A DNA stretch of 64,000 bases from the NCBI GenBank assembly GCA_029975525.1, contig JARKOX010000045.1:1-64000 (forward strand), written 5' to 3'. This document shows positions 43,424 to 52,761 of this stretch, piece by piece (position 1 is the first letter of the stretch; the number at the start of each line of letters is the position of its first letter). The translations under genes and the position numbers were made by a program. The stretch comes from Prolixibacteraceae bacterium (GTDB lineage: Bacteria; Bacteroidota; Bacteroidia; Bacteroidales; Prolixibacteraceae). The notes beneath the pieces are model-generated. The model had not been told where the DNA came from, made no database searches, and was given only the letters and a program-made list of their open reading frames with translations.

Positions 43424-45328
43424 TTATCTGTCGGTCAACTTTAAAACGGCCTTGTGAATCCCCTCTGTATCAATACCACATTCCCGGTAGAGCTGATCCT
43501 GAGTTCCCTGTTCAATGAAGCGGTCGGGGATACCCAAAATCTTCAGACGGGCCGAATAGTCGTTTTCCGCCATAAATTCAACAACGGCGCTGCCAAATCC
43601 GCCTTTTACGGTTCCGTCTTCCACCGTGACAATCCTGCTGAACTTCCGGAAAACCGAATGCAGCAGCTCTTCGTCGAGCGGTTTGACGAAACGCAAATCG
43701 TAGTGAGCCGCCGAAATCCCTTCGCGGGCCAGTTTTTTGAGGGCCCGCTGGGCAAAAATGCCAGGTTTGCCAACCGTAAGAATGGCCACCTCTTCTCCTT
43801 CGGTCAAAAGACGTCCCCGTCCGATTTCAATTTTGCAGAAAGGCATCCGCCAGCTGGGATTTACCCCGCACCCCCGCGGATAACGAATGGCAATCGGTCC
43901 CATTTTTTCAAGCTGCGCGGTATACATCAGGTTGCGCAGTTCCAGTTCATCCATCGGAGCGGCAACCACCATGTTGGGTACGCTGCGCATGTAGGCCAGG
44001 TCGAATACGCCGTGGTGGGTGGCGCCGTCTTCGCCGACCAATCCGCCGCGGTCGAGGCAAAAGACCACATGCAGGTTTTGCAGCGCCACATCGTGGATCA
44101 CCTGATCATAGGCCCGCTGCATAAAGGTCGAGTAAATATTGCAGAACGGGATCATTCCCTGAGTCGCCAGACCGGCCGAGAAGGTAACCGCATGCTGTTC
44201 GGCAATCCCCACGTCGAATGCCCGGTCGGGCATCTTTTCCATCATGGCATTTAAGGAACATCCCGAGGGCATCGCCGGCGTAATCGCCACGATTTTATCA
44301 TTCATTTCGGCCAGTTCGATGATGGTTTCCCCGAAAACATTCTGAAATTTCGGGGCTTTCTCCACATCGCAATCGCAACGGTAAATCAGGCCGGTGTTTT
44401 TATCAAATTTGCCGGGTGCGTGATAGCGCGTCTGGTCCAGCTCGGCATACGGAAAACCTTTGCCTTTTTTGGTAAGCACATGCAACAGCTTCGGACCTTT
44501 TATCTCTTTCAGGTCGTTCAACACCTTGGTGAGATAAACCACATCGTGCCCGTCAACCGGTCCAAAATAACGAAAATCGAAAGCCTCAAACAGGTTACTC
44601 TGGTTGAGCAGCAGATTTTTCAGGGCGCCTTCGGTTTTCTGCACGGCCCGCCGGGCCAGCGGTCCAAAACCATTCAGTTTTCCCAAGCCATCCCAAACCT
44701 CGTCTTTCAGCCGGTTGTAGGTTGGCGATTTTGAAATATTGAGTAAATACTGGCTGAATCCGCCAACATTGGGATCAATCGCCATATTGTTGTCATTCAG
44801 GATGACCAGGATATCCGATTTCAGAAACCCGGCGTTGTTGAGCGCTTCGAAGGCCATGCCACCGGTCATGGCCCCATCGCCGATGACCGCCACAATTTTG
44901 CGGTCGGGTTCGTTTTTCAGCCGGGCTGCCACGGCCATTCCCAACGCTGCCGAAATAGAGGTTGAAGAATGCCCCACTCCGAAAGCATCGTATTCACTCT
45001 CGGCACGCTTGGGGAAACCACTGATTCCTTTGTATTTCCGGTTCAGATGAAACACATCGCGCCGTCCGGTCAGAATTTTATGCGCGTAAGCCTGGTGCCC
45101 CACATCCCACACAATCTGATCGTAAGGAGTATTGTAAACGTAATGCAAGGCCACCGTAAGCTCGACCACTCCCAGGCTTGCACCGAAGTGTCCCGGGTTG
45201 TTCGATACCGCATCAATTATAAAATCGCGCAAATCGGAACACACTTGCGAAAGTTCTTCTTTGCTCAGCTTTTTCAGGTCGGCCGGACTGTTTATCTTAC
45301 TCAAAAATTTTGTCTTTATCTCTTCCAT
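43424..45328 (-). CDS. dxs: 1-deoxy-D-xylulose-5-phosphate synthase
   Basis: This 634-aa thiamine-diphosphate enzyme starts the MEP isoprenoid route from pyruvate and glyceraldehyde-3-phosphate. Marks are the TPP motif GDGAMTGGMAFEALNNAG, the early HFGASLGVVELTVALHYVYN, the transketolase middle domain (DVGIAEQHAVTFSAGLATQG) and a C-terminal transketolase domain. The start at 45328 is supported by a -7 box at 45350-45357 that excludes the longer start. A second MEP gene, ispG, is also in this window. Confidence 0.97.
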   Translation of the reverse strand: MEEIKTKFLSKINSPADLKKLSKEELSQVCSDLRDFIIDAVSNNPGHFGASLGVVELTVALHYVYNTPYDQIVWDVGHQAYAHKILTGRRDVFHLNRKYKGISGFPKRAESEYDAFGVGHSSTSISAALGMAVAARLKNEPDRKIVAVIGDGAMTGGMAFEALNNAGFLKSDILVILNDNNMAIDPNVGGFSQYLLNISKSPTYNRLKDEVWDGLGKLNGFGPLARRAVQKTEGALKNLLLNQSNLFEAFDFRYFGPVDGHDVVYLTKVLNDLKEIKGPKLLHVLTKKGKGFPYAELDQTRYHAPGKFDKNTGLIYRCDCDVEKAPKFQNVFGETIIELAEMNDKIVAITPAMPSGCSLNAMMEKMPDRAFDVGIAEQHAVTFSAGLATQGMIPFCNIYSTFMQRAYDQVIHDVALQNLHVVFCLDRGGLVGEDGATHHGVFDLAYMRSVPNMVVAAPMDELELRNLMYTAQLEKMGPIAIRYPRGCGVNPSWRMPFCKIEIGRGRLLTEGEEVAILTVGKPGIFAQRALKKLAREGISAAHYDLRFVKPLDEELLHSVFRKFSRIVTVEDGTVKGGFGSAVVEFMAENDYSARLKILGIPDRFIEQGTQDQLYRECGIDTEGIHKAVLKLTDR

Positions 45329-45349
45329 CAGGACCAACATTACGGGATT

Positions 45350-45357
45350 CAAAGATA
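45350..45357 (-). promoter_or_regulatory. -7 element for dxs
   Basis: The minus strand reads TATCTTTG. The predicted start is near 45343, 15 nt before the ATG at 45328. Confidence 0.6.
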
Positions 45358-45503
45358 GAATTATTCGGCGGAAAGTTTACCCCGCTTTTTCAGCTTTGAA
45401 CCTGCACCGAAAAAATGTAACTTAGCGCGCGACAAAATGTTCACTAAATCCGGGTCTCCCCGGCGTTGTCCGTAACGTTCAACCATGTAAAACAGTTTTT
45501 GGA

Positions 45504-46457
45504 ATGAAAACGATCAACTACCTTTTTATTGCCCTCACTTCGCTCTTTATTTTCTCGTGTGTTTCTTCACGGAAATTTAACGACATGCAATCGCGGCTCA
45601 ACCAGGAAAACAGCCGGCTGACCCGTGAACAGATGGAGCTGACCACCCGCCACACCGAGTTGCTGGCGACAGCCCAGCAACTGCAGTCGAAAAACCTGGT
45701 GCTGGCCGGCCTGGTCGATCTCCTGAGCCGCGCCCAGGAGTCGCTGACCCGACAGCTGGAAACCATCCAGAAAGAGAAAAAGGAGATCGAACGACAGCTG
45801 GAAACCCTGAAAACCGGCAGCTCAGCCGAGATTGAAAAATTGCTGGCCGAACTCGACCAAACCCGTGGAAACCTGAATCAGCGGGAAGACAAACTGCGGG
45901 ATGCCGAAAAAGCACTCCATGAACGAAATGCCAGGCTGGTTGAGCTGCAGGATGCCCTTCGCCTGAAAGATGAAGCGGTAAAACAGCTGAAGTCAAAAGT
46001 TATGGATGCGCTGGTCGGTTTTCAAAACAACGGGCTCACTGTTTTCGAAAAAAATGGCAAAGTTTACGTTTCGCTGGAAGAGCGGCTGCTGTTCAAAACC
46101 GGCCAATGGGAAGTGGATCCGAAAGGGCAGCAGGCCCTGCGCGACCTGGCGACTGTGCTGGCTCAAAACCCCGATATCAATGTCATGGTGGAAGGGCACA
46201 CCGATGATGTCCCGATGCGCGGAACCGGCCAAGTGAAAGACAACTGGGACCTCAGCGTCATGCGTGCCACCGCTGTCACGAAAATACTGCTGCAGAACAA
46301 ACAGATCGACCCGGTGCGGATCGTTTCAGCCGGACGCGGAGAGTACCTCCCTGTTGCGGTCGGCAAAACAGCCGAAGACCGTCAGAAAAACCGGCGTACC
46401 GAAATTATTCTCACGCCCAAACTCGACGAGTTGTTCAAGCTGCTTGAAACCAACTAA
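45504..46457 (+). CDS. OmpA-family lipoprotein with coiled-coil stalk
   Basis: This 317-aa lipoprotein has signal MKTINYLFIALTSLFIFSC, with the lipobox Cys near residue 19. A long predicted coiled coil follows (about 27-165). The C-terminal OmpA domain (about 180-310) shows MVEGHTDDVPM and NWDLSVMRATAVTKIL, carrying the Asp and Arg that hold peptidoglycan diaminopimelate. It probably tethers the outer membrane to the wall. Its end overlaps the convergent coaX gene by 4 nt. Confidence 0.93.
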   Translation: MKTINYLFIALTSLFIFSCVSSRKFNDMQSRLNQENSRLTREQMELTTRHTELLATAQQLQSKNLVLAGLVDLLSRAQESLTRQLETIQKEKKEIERQLETLKTGSSAEIEKLLAELDQTRGNLNQREDKLRDAEKALHERNARLVELQDALRLKDEAVKQLKSKVMDALVGFQNNGLTVFEKNGKVYVSLEERLLFKTGQWEVDPKGQQALRDLATVLAQNPDINVMVEGHTDDVPMRGTGQVKDNWDLSVMRATAVTKILLQNKQIDPVRIVSAGRGEYLPVAVGKTAEDRQKNRRTEIILTPKLDELFKLLETN

Positions 46458-47218
46458 CGCAGGTAGTGATGCACCAGCCGCAGCCCGTCGAGCGTCAGCA
46501 ACGGCTCAATGATGCGAATCGACTGGGTGAGCGGCGCCATCACCGTACTGAGTCCGCCGGTAGCTACCACCGTAATTTTTCTGCCCAACTCCGCTTCGGT
46601 ACGCTGCAACAGCGAATCAACCAGTCCGGTATACCCCAGCACAATGCCGGCCTGCATGGCATGAACCGTATTTTCGCCCAAAACCGATGGCGGCGGTACC
46701 AGATGGATCCGGGGAAGTTGCGCCGTTTTCCCGGCCAGCGCATTGACAGCGGTATTCAATCCGGGAGCAATGGCAACCCCCAGGATCAGGCCGCCCGCCC
46801 CCACGGTGGTGAACGTGAGCGCCGTGCCAAAATCGACTACCGTGGTAAATTCGCCATACTTTTCGTAGGCAGCCAGCGAGTTGGCCATCAGGTCGGTACC
46901 GATCTGGTAGGGATTTAATGTTTTGATGGGCAGCCGCCCGTAATTTTCGGGCCCCAGAATGACGGGGGTCAGCTTCAGAAAATCTTCAAGCATTTCAATA
47001 AACGGCTGCACCAGCGTAGGAACCACGCTGCTCAGCACAACCGCTTCAATCTGGCTGTCGCCGGTTAAGCCGTTGTTGATCAGCGAACGGAAAATCACTT
47101 CATACTCATCAGCCGTTTTCAGCGGATCGGTCTGGATCCGCCAGTGGGCAATCCACTCTTCGTGGTTGCTGATCCCAAAAACAATATTTGTATTTCCGAT
47201 GTCGATTACCAGTAACAT
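46454..47218 (-). CDS. coaX: Type III pantothenate kinase
   Basis: This 254-aa ASKHA-fold kinase makes 4'-phosphopantothenate, the first step of CoA synthesis. It shows the phosphate motif DIGNTNIVFGI at the start, GTDLMANSLAAYEKYG, VDFGTALTFTTV and GGLILGVAIAPGLNTAVNAL. Together with panC and panD it covers part of the CoA route in this window. It follows the PHP-UvrD gene after 10 nt on the same strand. Confidence 0.96.
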   Translation of the reverse strand: MLLVIDIGNTNIVFGISNHEEWIAHWRIQTDPLKTADEYEVIFRSLINNGLTGDSQIEAVVLSSVVPTLVQPFIEMLEDFLKLTPVILGPENYGRLPIKTLNPYQIGTDLMANSLAAYEKYGEFTTVVDFGTALTFTTVGAGGLILGVAIAPGLNTAVNALAGKTAQLPRIHLVPPPSVLGENTVHAMQAGIVLGYTGLVDSLLQRTEAELGRKITVVATGGLSTVMAPLTQSIRIIEPLLTLDGLRLVHHYLR

Positions 47219-47228
47219 GATTATGGGT

Positions 47229-50200
47229 TTAAAAAAGTTTCAACTGTGTTTGCTGCTCTTTTTTCTGCACCTTTTCAGTCACCACCTGCTGGAAAAGCTC
47301 CTTTTCAATCGGATCGAGAAAAGGACTTTTGCCGGGCGAAAGCTGTCGGTTTCCATATTTCCGGCTGCGGGCATGGGTCAGATAAAGCAGCTTTTTGGCT
47401 CGGGTCATGCCCACGTAAAGCAACCGCTTTTCCTCTTCCGGATCGATATCTTTCCGGAAAAGATTGAACGGGAGCAGCCCCTCTTCGCAACCGGCAATAA
47501 ATACGCAGTCGAACTCCAGCCCTTTTGACGCATGCAGCGTCATCAACGAAACGGCCTCCTGCCGGCGGTCAAAACCATCCGACGGCGACCCCGATTTTAT
47601 CCAGGCCAGGAACTCTTCTGCCGACTGGAAATTCCGGCTGATTTCGAGCAGGTGCAAAAACAGGTTGTGGTCAAAGGCTGTTTTGGGGAAAAAGGTGTTG
47701 CGAATAAATTGGATAGACTGTTCAGGAGGAACCGTCAACATCCGTTCGACGAGGTCGGCCGGAAGCGTCGGCGGAATCCCGGCATTAGCGCTTTCCGAAA
47801 CAACAGGCAGTCCGGGGAGCAGCGCCCTCGAAAACAGATCCAGTAATTCGCGGAAGGGAGGCTCTCTGAAAAATGGCTCCTCTCCCACCTGCTGAAACGG
47901 GATGTTGTGATCCCGAAACGCCTTTCCAATGGCATCAAACTGCTGTCGGGTGCGGCAAAGCACAGCAATCTCCGATAATCCCGCGATATGGTCGTTGCCG
48001 TGCCCCGAAGCCACCTCGCTGTCGATTGAAAAGAAACTGATCCCGCCCAGCATCCGGACCACTTCCCGGGCAATAAATTCGGCTTCACTTTTATCGGTTG
48101 CCTGTCCGGCAATGTTGATCTTAACCCCGGAAGATATCCCGGTAAGCATCCCGGCTTCACCGACAACCTGCGCGGAGGCATCCAGAATGGTTTGCGGACA
48201 GCGGTACGAAGTGGAGAGCCGGAACGTGCGGGCTGCCGGGTAATCGGCGGTAAACCGGCGGATAAACTCCACGCTGGCCCCCCGGAATCCGTAAATCGCC
48301 TGCTGCGGATCGCCCACCACGCAAAGACGGGAGTGGCGATGCGGCGCCAGCAAACGAATCAGTTCATACTGTTTAGGGTTAGTATCCTGGTATTCATCCA
48401 CAAAAATAAACGGGAAGGAATGCCGGTACGCCTCCACTATTTCCGGATTTTCGCGGAACAGTTTCACTGGTAACGCCAGCAGGTCGTCGAGATCGAAAAC
48501 ATTCAGTCCGGCCAGCCGGGCATCAAATTTTTCGGCCCACTCCGGAAGGTCATCGGTGACAATCCCCTGTTTCCAATCCGACAACAGCCTGCAAGCCCGG
48601 GCGGCTTCCCGCTCCGTGAGGCCGACGACCTGCTGCACAAGCAGCCTCTTCTCCGGCTCGTCGATAATGCCAAAATGCGGCTTCCGGTTGAAGCGGGTAT
48701 GATGTTCTTTCAGGATGCGATATCCAAAGGCGTGAAATGTCGAAACCGTCAGCTGGCGGGCCTGGATCTCCGGCGGGAGCATCTTTTCGATCCGCTCCCG
48801 CATTTCGAGGGCGGCCTTCCCGGTAAATGTCAGCGCCAGGATCTGTCCGGGCAACGCTTTCCCGCTGGTGAGAAGCCTGACGATTTTGGCCGTTAAGGTT
48901 TTGGTTTTTCCGGTTCCGGGACCAGCCAGCAGCAAAGCCGGCCCTTCGTCGTACTCCACTGCGGCCTGCTGTTCAGCATTCAGCTCCGTTGTGCTGGCGA
49001 CAGGTCCCGCAGCATTGTAGGCTGCTTCCGGCTCAGCAGCGGCGGCTTCCTTGCGCAGCTGGTCAATGCCGTGGAGATCGAATGCGATGAGCGGATGTTC
49101 TTTCGGCGGAGCTATCCTCTTTCCTGCTCCAAACAGGGAGGGAGGCGCCGAAAACTGTTGTACTTCCCCCGGCGCAAACACCGTAATCCGCCCATATTCA
49201 CCATCAAAACCTTCCCGGACATACACTTCGCGAAGCCGCATCCGGCGGATGGCTTCGCCCAGCGCCGGCGAAACAGCCGAAACCGAACTTTCCGGAACGT
49301 TTAGCAGAATATCCAGCTCTGTCCCCAATTTGCCGATCAGCTGAAAATATTCAGTTTCCACCTTTCGCGAAGATTCGCCGGTCTGAAGAATTTCGGCCAG
49401 CAACTCTTTCAGGGGGATAATGGAACGGAACGGCTTTTTCAGTTTTCGCTCCTGCGGGTCTTCCCGATCCGAAAGGCGGATCACCCGGTTCATCACCCCG
49501 ACGGTAACGGGTTTTTCGCAAACAGGGCAAACCTCCCGGTTTTTCAACGTTTCTGCCGGATTCCAGCAGAGGTTGCATTTGCGGTGTCCGTCGTAATAAT
49601 ATTTTCCTTCCTGCGGAAAAAGGTCGATGGTTCCTTCAAAGCCGTCATGTCCGGGATGGCGCAAAGCGCCGACAATTCCGTGGTAAGAAAGTTCGCCACT
49701 GAACAGGTTTGCATTTCGCCCCAGGCGGTCGGGCGAGTGGGCGTCGGAATTGGAAACCAGCGCCATGTTGTCGAGAAACGAGCAGAGCCAGTTCATCGGC
49801 GCATCGGTAGACAGGCCCGTTTCGATGGCGACGATGTGCGGGAGCAGGTCGCCAAAACACTCTTCGGGAGAATCGAATCCCGACCGGGACCCGAGCATGG
49901 AAAACCAGGGGGTCCAGATGTGGGCCGGGATCAGCAGGTTTTCGGGCGAAGCTTGGAGCACAATCTCCAGGAGGTCGCGGGAGTCGAGCCCTAAAATCGG
50001 CCGGCCGTCGGAGGTGAGGTTCCCGCCCAGCTGGCGCAGCCGGCTGTTGATGCGTTCGGCTTCTTCAAAACCGGGGGCCAGCACCACGTGGTGAACTTTC
50101 CGCACTTTGCCATCGCGTTTGTAAATATTGCTGATCTCAGCCGTAAGCAGGAAGCGGGTTTCGTTACCGGGCCGAAACGGCGCAATCGCCGCCTCTTTTT

Positions 50201-50402
50201 TCAACCGGAACAGCCCGTTCCCTTCGGGCACCAATTTCTCTTTCAACTCAGCCAGCCAGCCCGGATGGGTAAAATCGCCCGTTCCGACCACCTTAATTCC
50301 TTTGATGGCAGCCCAGTAGTCCAGATATTCCGGAACCAACTGCGGACTGGTCGCCCTCGAAAAGCGGGAATGAATATGCAAATCAGCAATAAAAGTTGCC
50401 AT
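47229..50402 (-). CDS. PHP-domain/UvrD-type helicase fusion
   Basis: This 1057-aa fusion has three parts. Residues 1 to about 260 are a PHP phosphoesterase-like domain with metal ligands at D7-L-H9-x-H11, H104/H105, H161 and D220-x-H222. A zinc ribbon (C276, C279, C292, C295) follows. From about 470 to 1020 comes a superfamily 1A helicase with a Q motif (LNAEQQAAV), Walker A (494-500, GPGTGKT), the FVDEYQDTNPKQ box and a late SLMTLHASKGLEFDCVFIAG. The protein ends in QLKLF, like a beta-clamp binding peptide. A GAGGAG ribosome site lies 3 nt before the ATG. A DNA-repair role is likely, and the PHP domain may act on DNA ends (inference). Confidence 0.93.
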   Translation of the reverse strand: MATFIADLHIHSRFSRATSPQLVPEYLDYWAAIKGIKVVGTGDFTHPGWLAELKEKLVPEGNGLFRLKKEAAIAPFRPGNETRFLLTAEISNIYKRDGKVRKVHHVVLAPGFEEAERINSRLRQLGGNLTSDGRPILGLDSRDLLEIVLQASPENLLIPAHIWTPWFSMLGSRSGFDSPEECFGDLLPHIVAIETGLSTDAPMNWLCSFLDNMALVSNSDAHSPDRLGRNANLFSGELSYHGIVGALRHPGHDGFEGTIDLFPQEGKYYYDGHRKCNLCWNPAETLKNREVCPVCEKPVTVGVMNRVIRLSDREDPQERKLKKPFRSIIPLKELLAEILQTGESSRKVETEYFQLIGKLGTELDILLNVPESSVSAVSPALGEAIRRMRLREVYVREGFDGEYGRITVFAPGEVQQFSAPPSLFGAGKRIAPPKEHPLIAFDLHGIDQLRKEAAAAEPEAAYNAAGPVASTTELNAEQQAAVEYDEGPALLLAGPGTGKTKTLTAKIVRLLTSGKALPGQILALTFTGKAALEMRERIEKMLPPEIQARQLTVSTFHAFGYRILKEHHTRFNRKPHFGIIDEPEKRLLVQQVVGLTEREAARACRLLSDWKQGIVTDDLPEWAEKFDARLAGLNVFDLDDLLALPVKLFRENPEIVEAYRHSFPFIFVDEYQDTNPKQYELIRLLAPHRHSRLCVVGDPQQAIYGFRGASVEFIRRFTADYPAARTFRLSTSYRCPQTILDASAQVVGEAGMLTGISSGVKINIAGQATDKSEAEFIAREVVRMLGGISFFSIDSEVASGHGNDHIAGLSEIAVLCRTRQQFDAIGKAFRDHNIPFQQVGEEPFFREPPFRELLDLFSRALLPGLPVVSESANAGIPPTLPADLVERMLTVPPEQSIQFIRNTFFPKTAFDHNLFLHLLEISRNFQSAEEFLAWIKSGSPSDGFDRRQEAVSLMTLHASKGLEFDCVFIAGCEEGLLPFNLFRKDIDPEEEKRLLYVGMTRAKKLLYLTHARSRKYGNRQLSPGKSPFLDPIEKELFQQVVTEKVQKKEQQTQLKLF

Positions 50403-50589
50403 AATCTCCTCAACAGCAATTTTTCAAAAGATAAGTGAATTTGACAGACTATTCCAAATTTTTGAACGTTATATTTCCACGTCAAAATCATTTCAAGTGC
50501 TTTAAAAATGTAAAAAAGAAGCTATTGCAGTTGACATGAAAAGTTGGTAAATTGAAAATACCTTTCATCCTCTACTAAATTTAAACGAT

Positions 50590-51087
50590 ATGCAAAACGC
50601 CAAGAATCCGCTGATCTTCATCATCGAAGACAACCCGATTTACAACGAACTGATAACCGGCGTGTTACGGTCGAAGAAATTCAAAAACATCCAGTCTTTT
50701 AAAAGTGCAGAAGAGTGTCTGAGAAAAATTGACCAGAACCCCGACATTGTTATTCTTGACTATTCATTTACCGGGATCAACGGATTGGAACTGATGCGCA
50801 GAGTACACGAAACCAAGCCTGCTACCGACTTTATTTTTCTGAGTGCCCAGAATGATGTGGAAATTGCGGTTAAAATCGTCAAACTTGGCGCCTTCGATTA
50901 CATCGTCAAAAACGAAAAAGCCCCCGAAAAGCTGCTCAAATCGATTAACGACGCGATTAGCGTCACCAAAAAAGTAAACCTGAAGAAGGGGATGAAAAAG
51001 GGGGTGGTTCTATTTTTCGTATTACTGACCATCATTATCATGATCATTTTCTCCCTGACGATTTTTGTCGAAGATTTCCGTTTCTGA
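50590..51087 (+). CDS. CheY-like receiver with C-terminal membrane helix
   Basis: This 165-aa protein has a complete receiver domain (about 7-125): acidic pair E13-D14, phosphoacceptor Asp57 (DIVILDYSFTGINGLEL), S85 and K107. There is no DNA-binding output. Instead, a basic stretch (KKVNLKKGMKKG) leads into one strongly hydrophobic helix (about 138-160) and a short EDFRF end. The receiver would sit in the cytoplasm, tethered to the inner membrane. It is alone between divergent and downstream genes with no adjacent kinase; the kinase at 42202-43368 is the nearest orphan. Confidence 0.85.
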   Translation: MQNAKNPLIFIIEDNPIYNELITGVLRSKKFKNIQSFKSAEECLRKIDQNPDIVILDYSFTGINGLELMRRVHETKPATDFIFLSAQNDVEIAVKIVKLGAFDYIVKNEKAPEKLLKSINDAISVTKKVNLKKGMKKGVVLFFVLLTIIIMIIFSLTIFVEDFRF

Positions 51088-51251
51088 AAAACGGCCAGTT
51101 TTCGGTTTTTCAGCTGTTTACAACAGCAACGCCCTTCTTTTTTTGTTGCGGATTCCTTAAAAGGAGGTCGCTGCCTCGGTTCATTTCCTTTCGAAAAGCT
51201 ACATTTTTACTACTTTAGCCCTCCTGATTTAATTTTTAAAATCCGGATCCG

Positions 51252-52697
51252 ATGAGTTTTTTACGTGTTTTCCGAAAGTACAGCGCTACTTTCTGGGCCT
51301 CCAATGTCATTGAACTTTTTGAAAGGTGGGCCTGGTACGGTTTCTACATGGCGTTTGCACTTTACCTGGTCAATTCGAAAGACACCGGCGCCCTTGGCTT
51401 TTCGCAGGCTCAAAAGGGAATTATTATGGGAACCGGCTCCATGCTGCTTTACCTGTTGCCGGTTATTACCGGCGCCATCGCCGACAAAATGGGGTACAAA
51501 CGGATGCTCTTCCTCTCGTTTACCCTTTACGTTTCCGGATTTTTCATGATCAAAAGCTTCGATACCTTCGGCTGGATATTCTTTGCATTCATCTGGACCT
51601 GCGTGGGCGGGGCATTTTTCAAACCGGTCATTTCGGCCATGATTTCCCGCACGACCAACGAGGAGACCGCCTCCATCGGATTTGGCATTTTTTATATGAT
51701 GGTCAACATCGGCGGATTTATTGGCCCGTTTATCACCGGGATTATTCTGCAAAAAAGCTGGGATTACGTCTTTTACACGTCGATGCTGGCCATCGGTGTC
51801 AACTACCTGATTACCTTCCTCTTTTTCCGCGACCCGATCAGCCAAACGGGCGGCACATCGATCGGCCGCAGCATCCTGCAGGCCCTGCATAATATCTGGA
51901 TTACCCTCCTGAACTGGAAATACCTGCTTTTCCTGGTCATTATGATCCTGTTCTGGACCGCTTTCAACCAGCTCTACTATTCGTTTCCGGTTTTTGTTGA
52001 CCAGTGGGTCGATACCGGTGTGATTTACCAGGGGATTCATTCGGTATTTCCGTGGCTGGCCCGTGCCATCGGCACCAGTGAGGGGACCATTACCGCCGTC
52101 ACCCTGTCAAGTATGGACTCCTTTTTCATCATCATTTTTCAGATTTTGGTTTCGGCTTTTGTGATGCGTTTCCGTCCGCTGGCAGCCATGATGGGCGGTA
52201 TTCTGGTACTGGCCGGCGGAGTGGGACTGATGTTCTCCGGACAGAACGGCTGGCTGATCCTGCTCGGGATCCTGGTCTTCAGTTTGGGTGAGATGGCCAG
52301 TTCCCCAAAATTTACCGAATATGTAGGCCGGATTGCCCCTGAGGATAAGAAGGCGCTGTATATGGGCACCTCCTTTTTGCCCGTTGCGGCTGGCCACCAG
52401 TTGGCCGGCTGGCTGTCGGGCGGCGTTTTCGAACGGATAGCCGACAAATATTACCTCCTCCACCTCGAAGTGGAGCGCCGCGGACTCCACCTTCCGGAAG
52501 TTTCCGAAACCTTCAGCAAAAACGATTTCTGGCAGGAAGCCGCCCGGCAAATGGGGCTCAACCACGCCGAACTCAACCTGCTGCTTTGGGAAAATTACCA
52601 TCCTTCGCACATTTGGTACCTTTTCTCCGGACTGGCTGTGTCAGCTGTCGTCTTCCTGTGGCTTTACGACCGCTTTATCCTGGGCCGTTCCCGCTAA
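51252..52697 (+). CDS. MFS transporter of the POT (peptide) type
   Basis: This 481-aa protein has about 12-14 membrane helices. The POT motif E-x-x-E-R appears as IELFERWAWYGFYMAFALYL in the first helix. GAIADKMGYKRML is the MFS loop 2-3 motif. POT proteins take up di- and tripeptides with protons; a different solute is possible because the later peptide-binding residues were not verified. A TACTTTAG -7-like box lies at 51211-51218. Confidence 0.85.
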   Translation: MSFLRVFRKYSATFWASNVIELFERWAWYGFYMAFALYLVNSKDTGALGFSQAQKGIIMGTGSMLLYLLPVITGAIADKMGYKRMLFLSFTLYVSGFFMIKSFDTFGWIFFAFIWTCVGGAFFKPVISAMISRTTNEETASIGFGIFYMMVNIGGFIGPFITGIILQKSWDYVFYTSMLAIGVNYLITFLFFRDPISQTGGTSIGRSILQALHNIWITLLNWKYLLFLVIMILFWTAFNQLYYSFPVFVDQWVDTGVIYQGIHSVFPWLARAIGTSEGTITAVTLSSMDSFFIIIFQILVSAFVMRFRPLAAMMGGILVLAGGVGLMFSGQNGWLILLGILVFSLGEMASSPKFTEYVGRIAPEDKKALYMGTSFLPVAAGHQLAGWLSGGVFERIADKYYLLHLEVERRGLHLPEVSETFSKNDFWQEAARQMGLNHAELNLLLWENYHPSHIWYLFSGLAVSAVVFLWLYDRFILGRSR

Positions 52698-52734
52698 AAA
52701 CAAACCCGGTGCCTCCTCTGCAGGAAACACCGGG
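52695..52734 (-). terminator. Intrinsic terminator after the TIM-barrel isomerase gene
   Basis: CCCGGTG (52705-52711) and CACCGGG (52728-52734) form the stem, with an inner CCT/AGG. On the minus strand a T-rich run follows. Confidence 0.82.
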
Positions 52735-52761
52735 TGAACTTATTCAGATTTGGTTTTTGGA

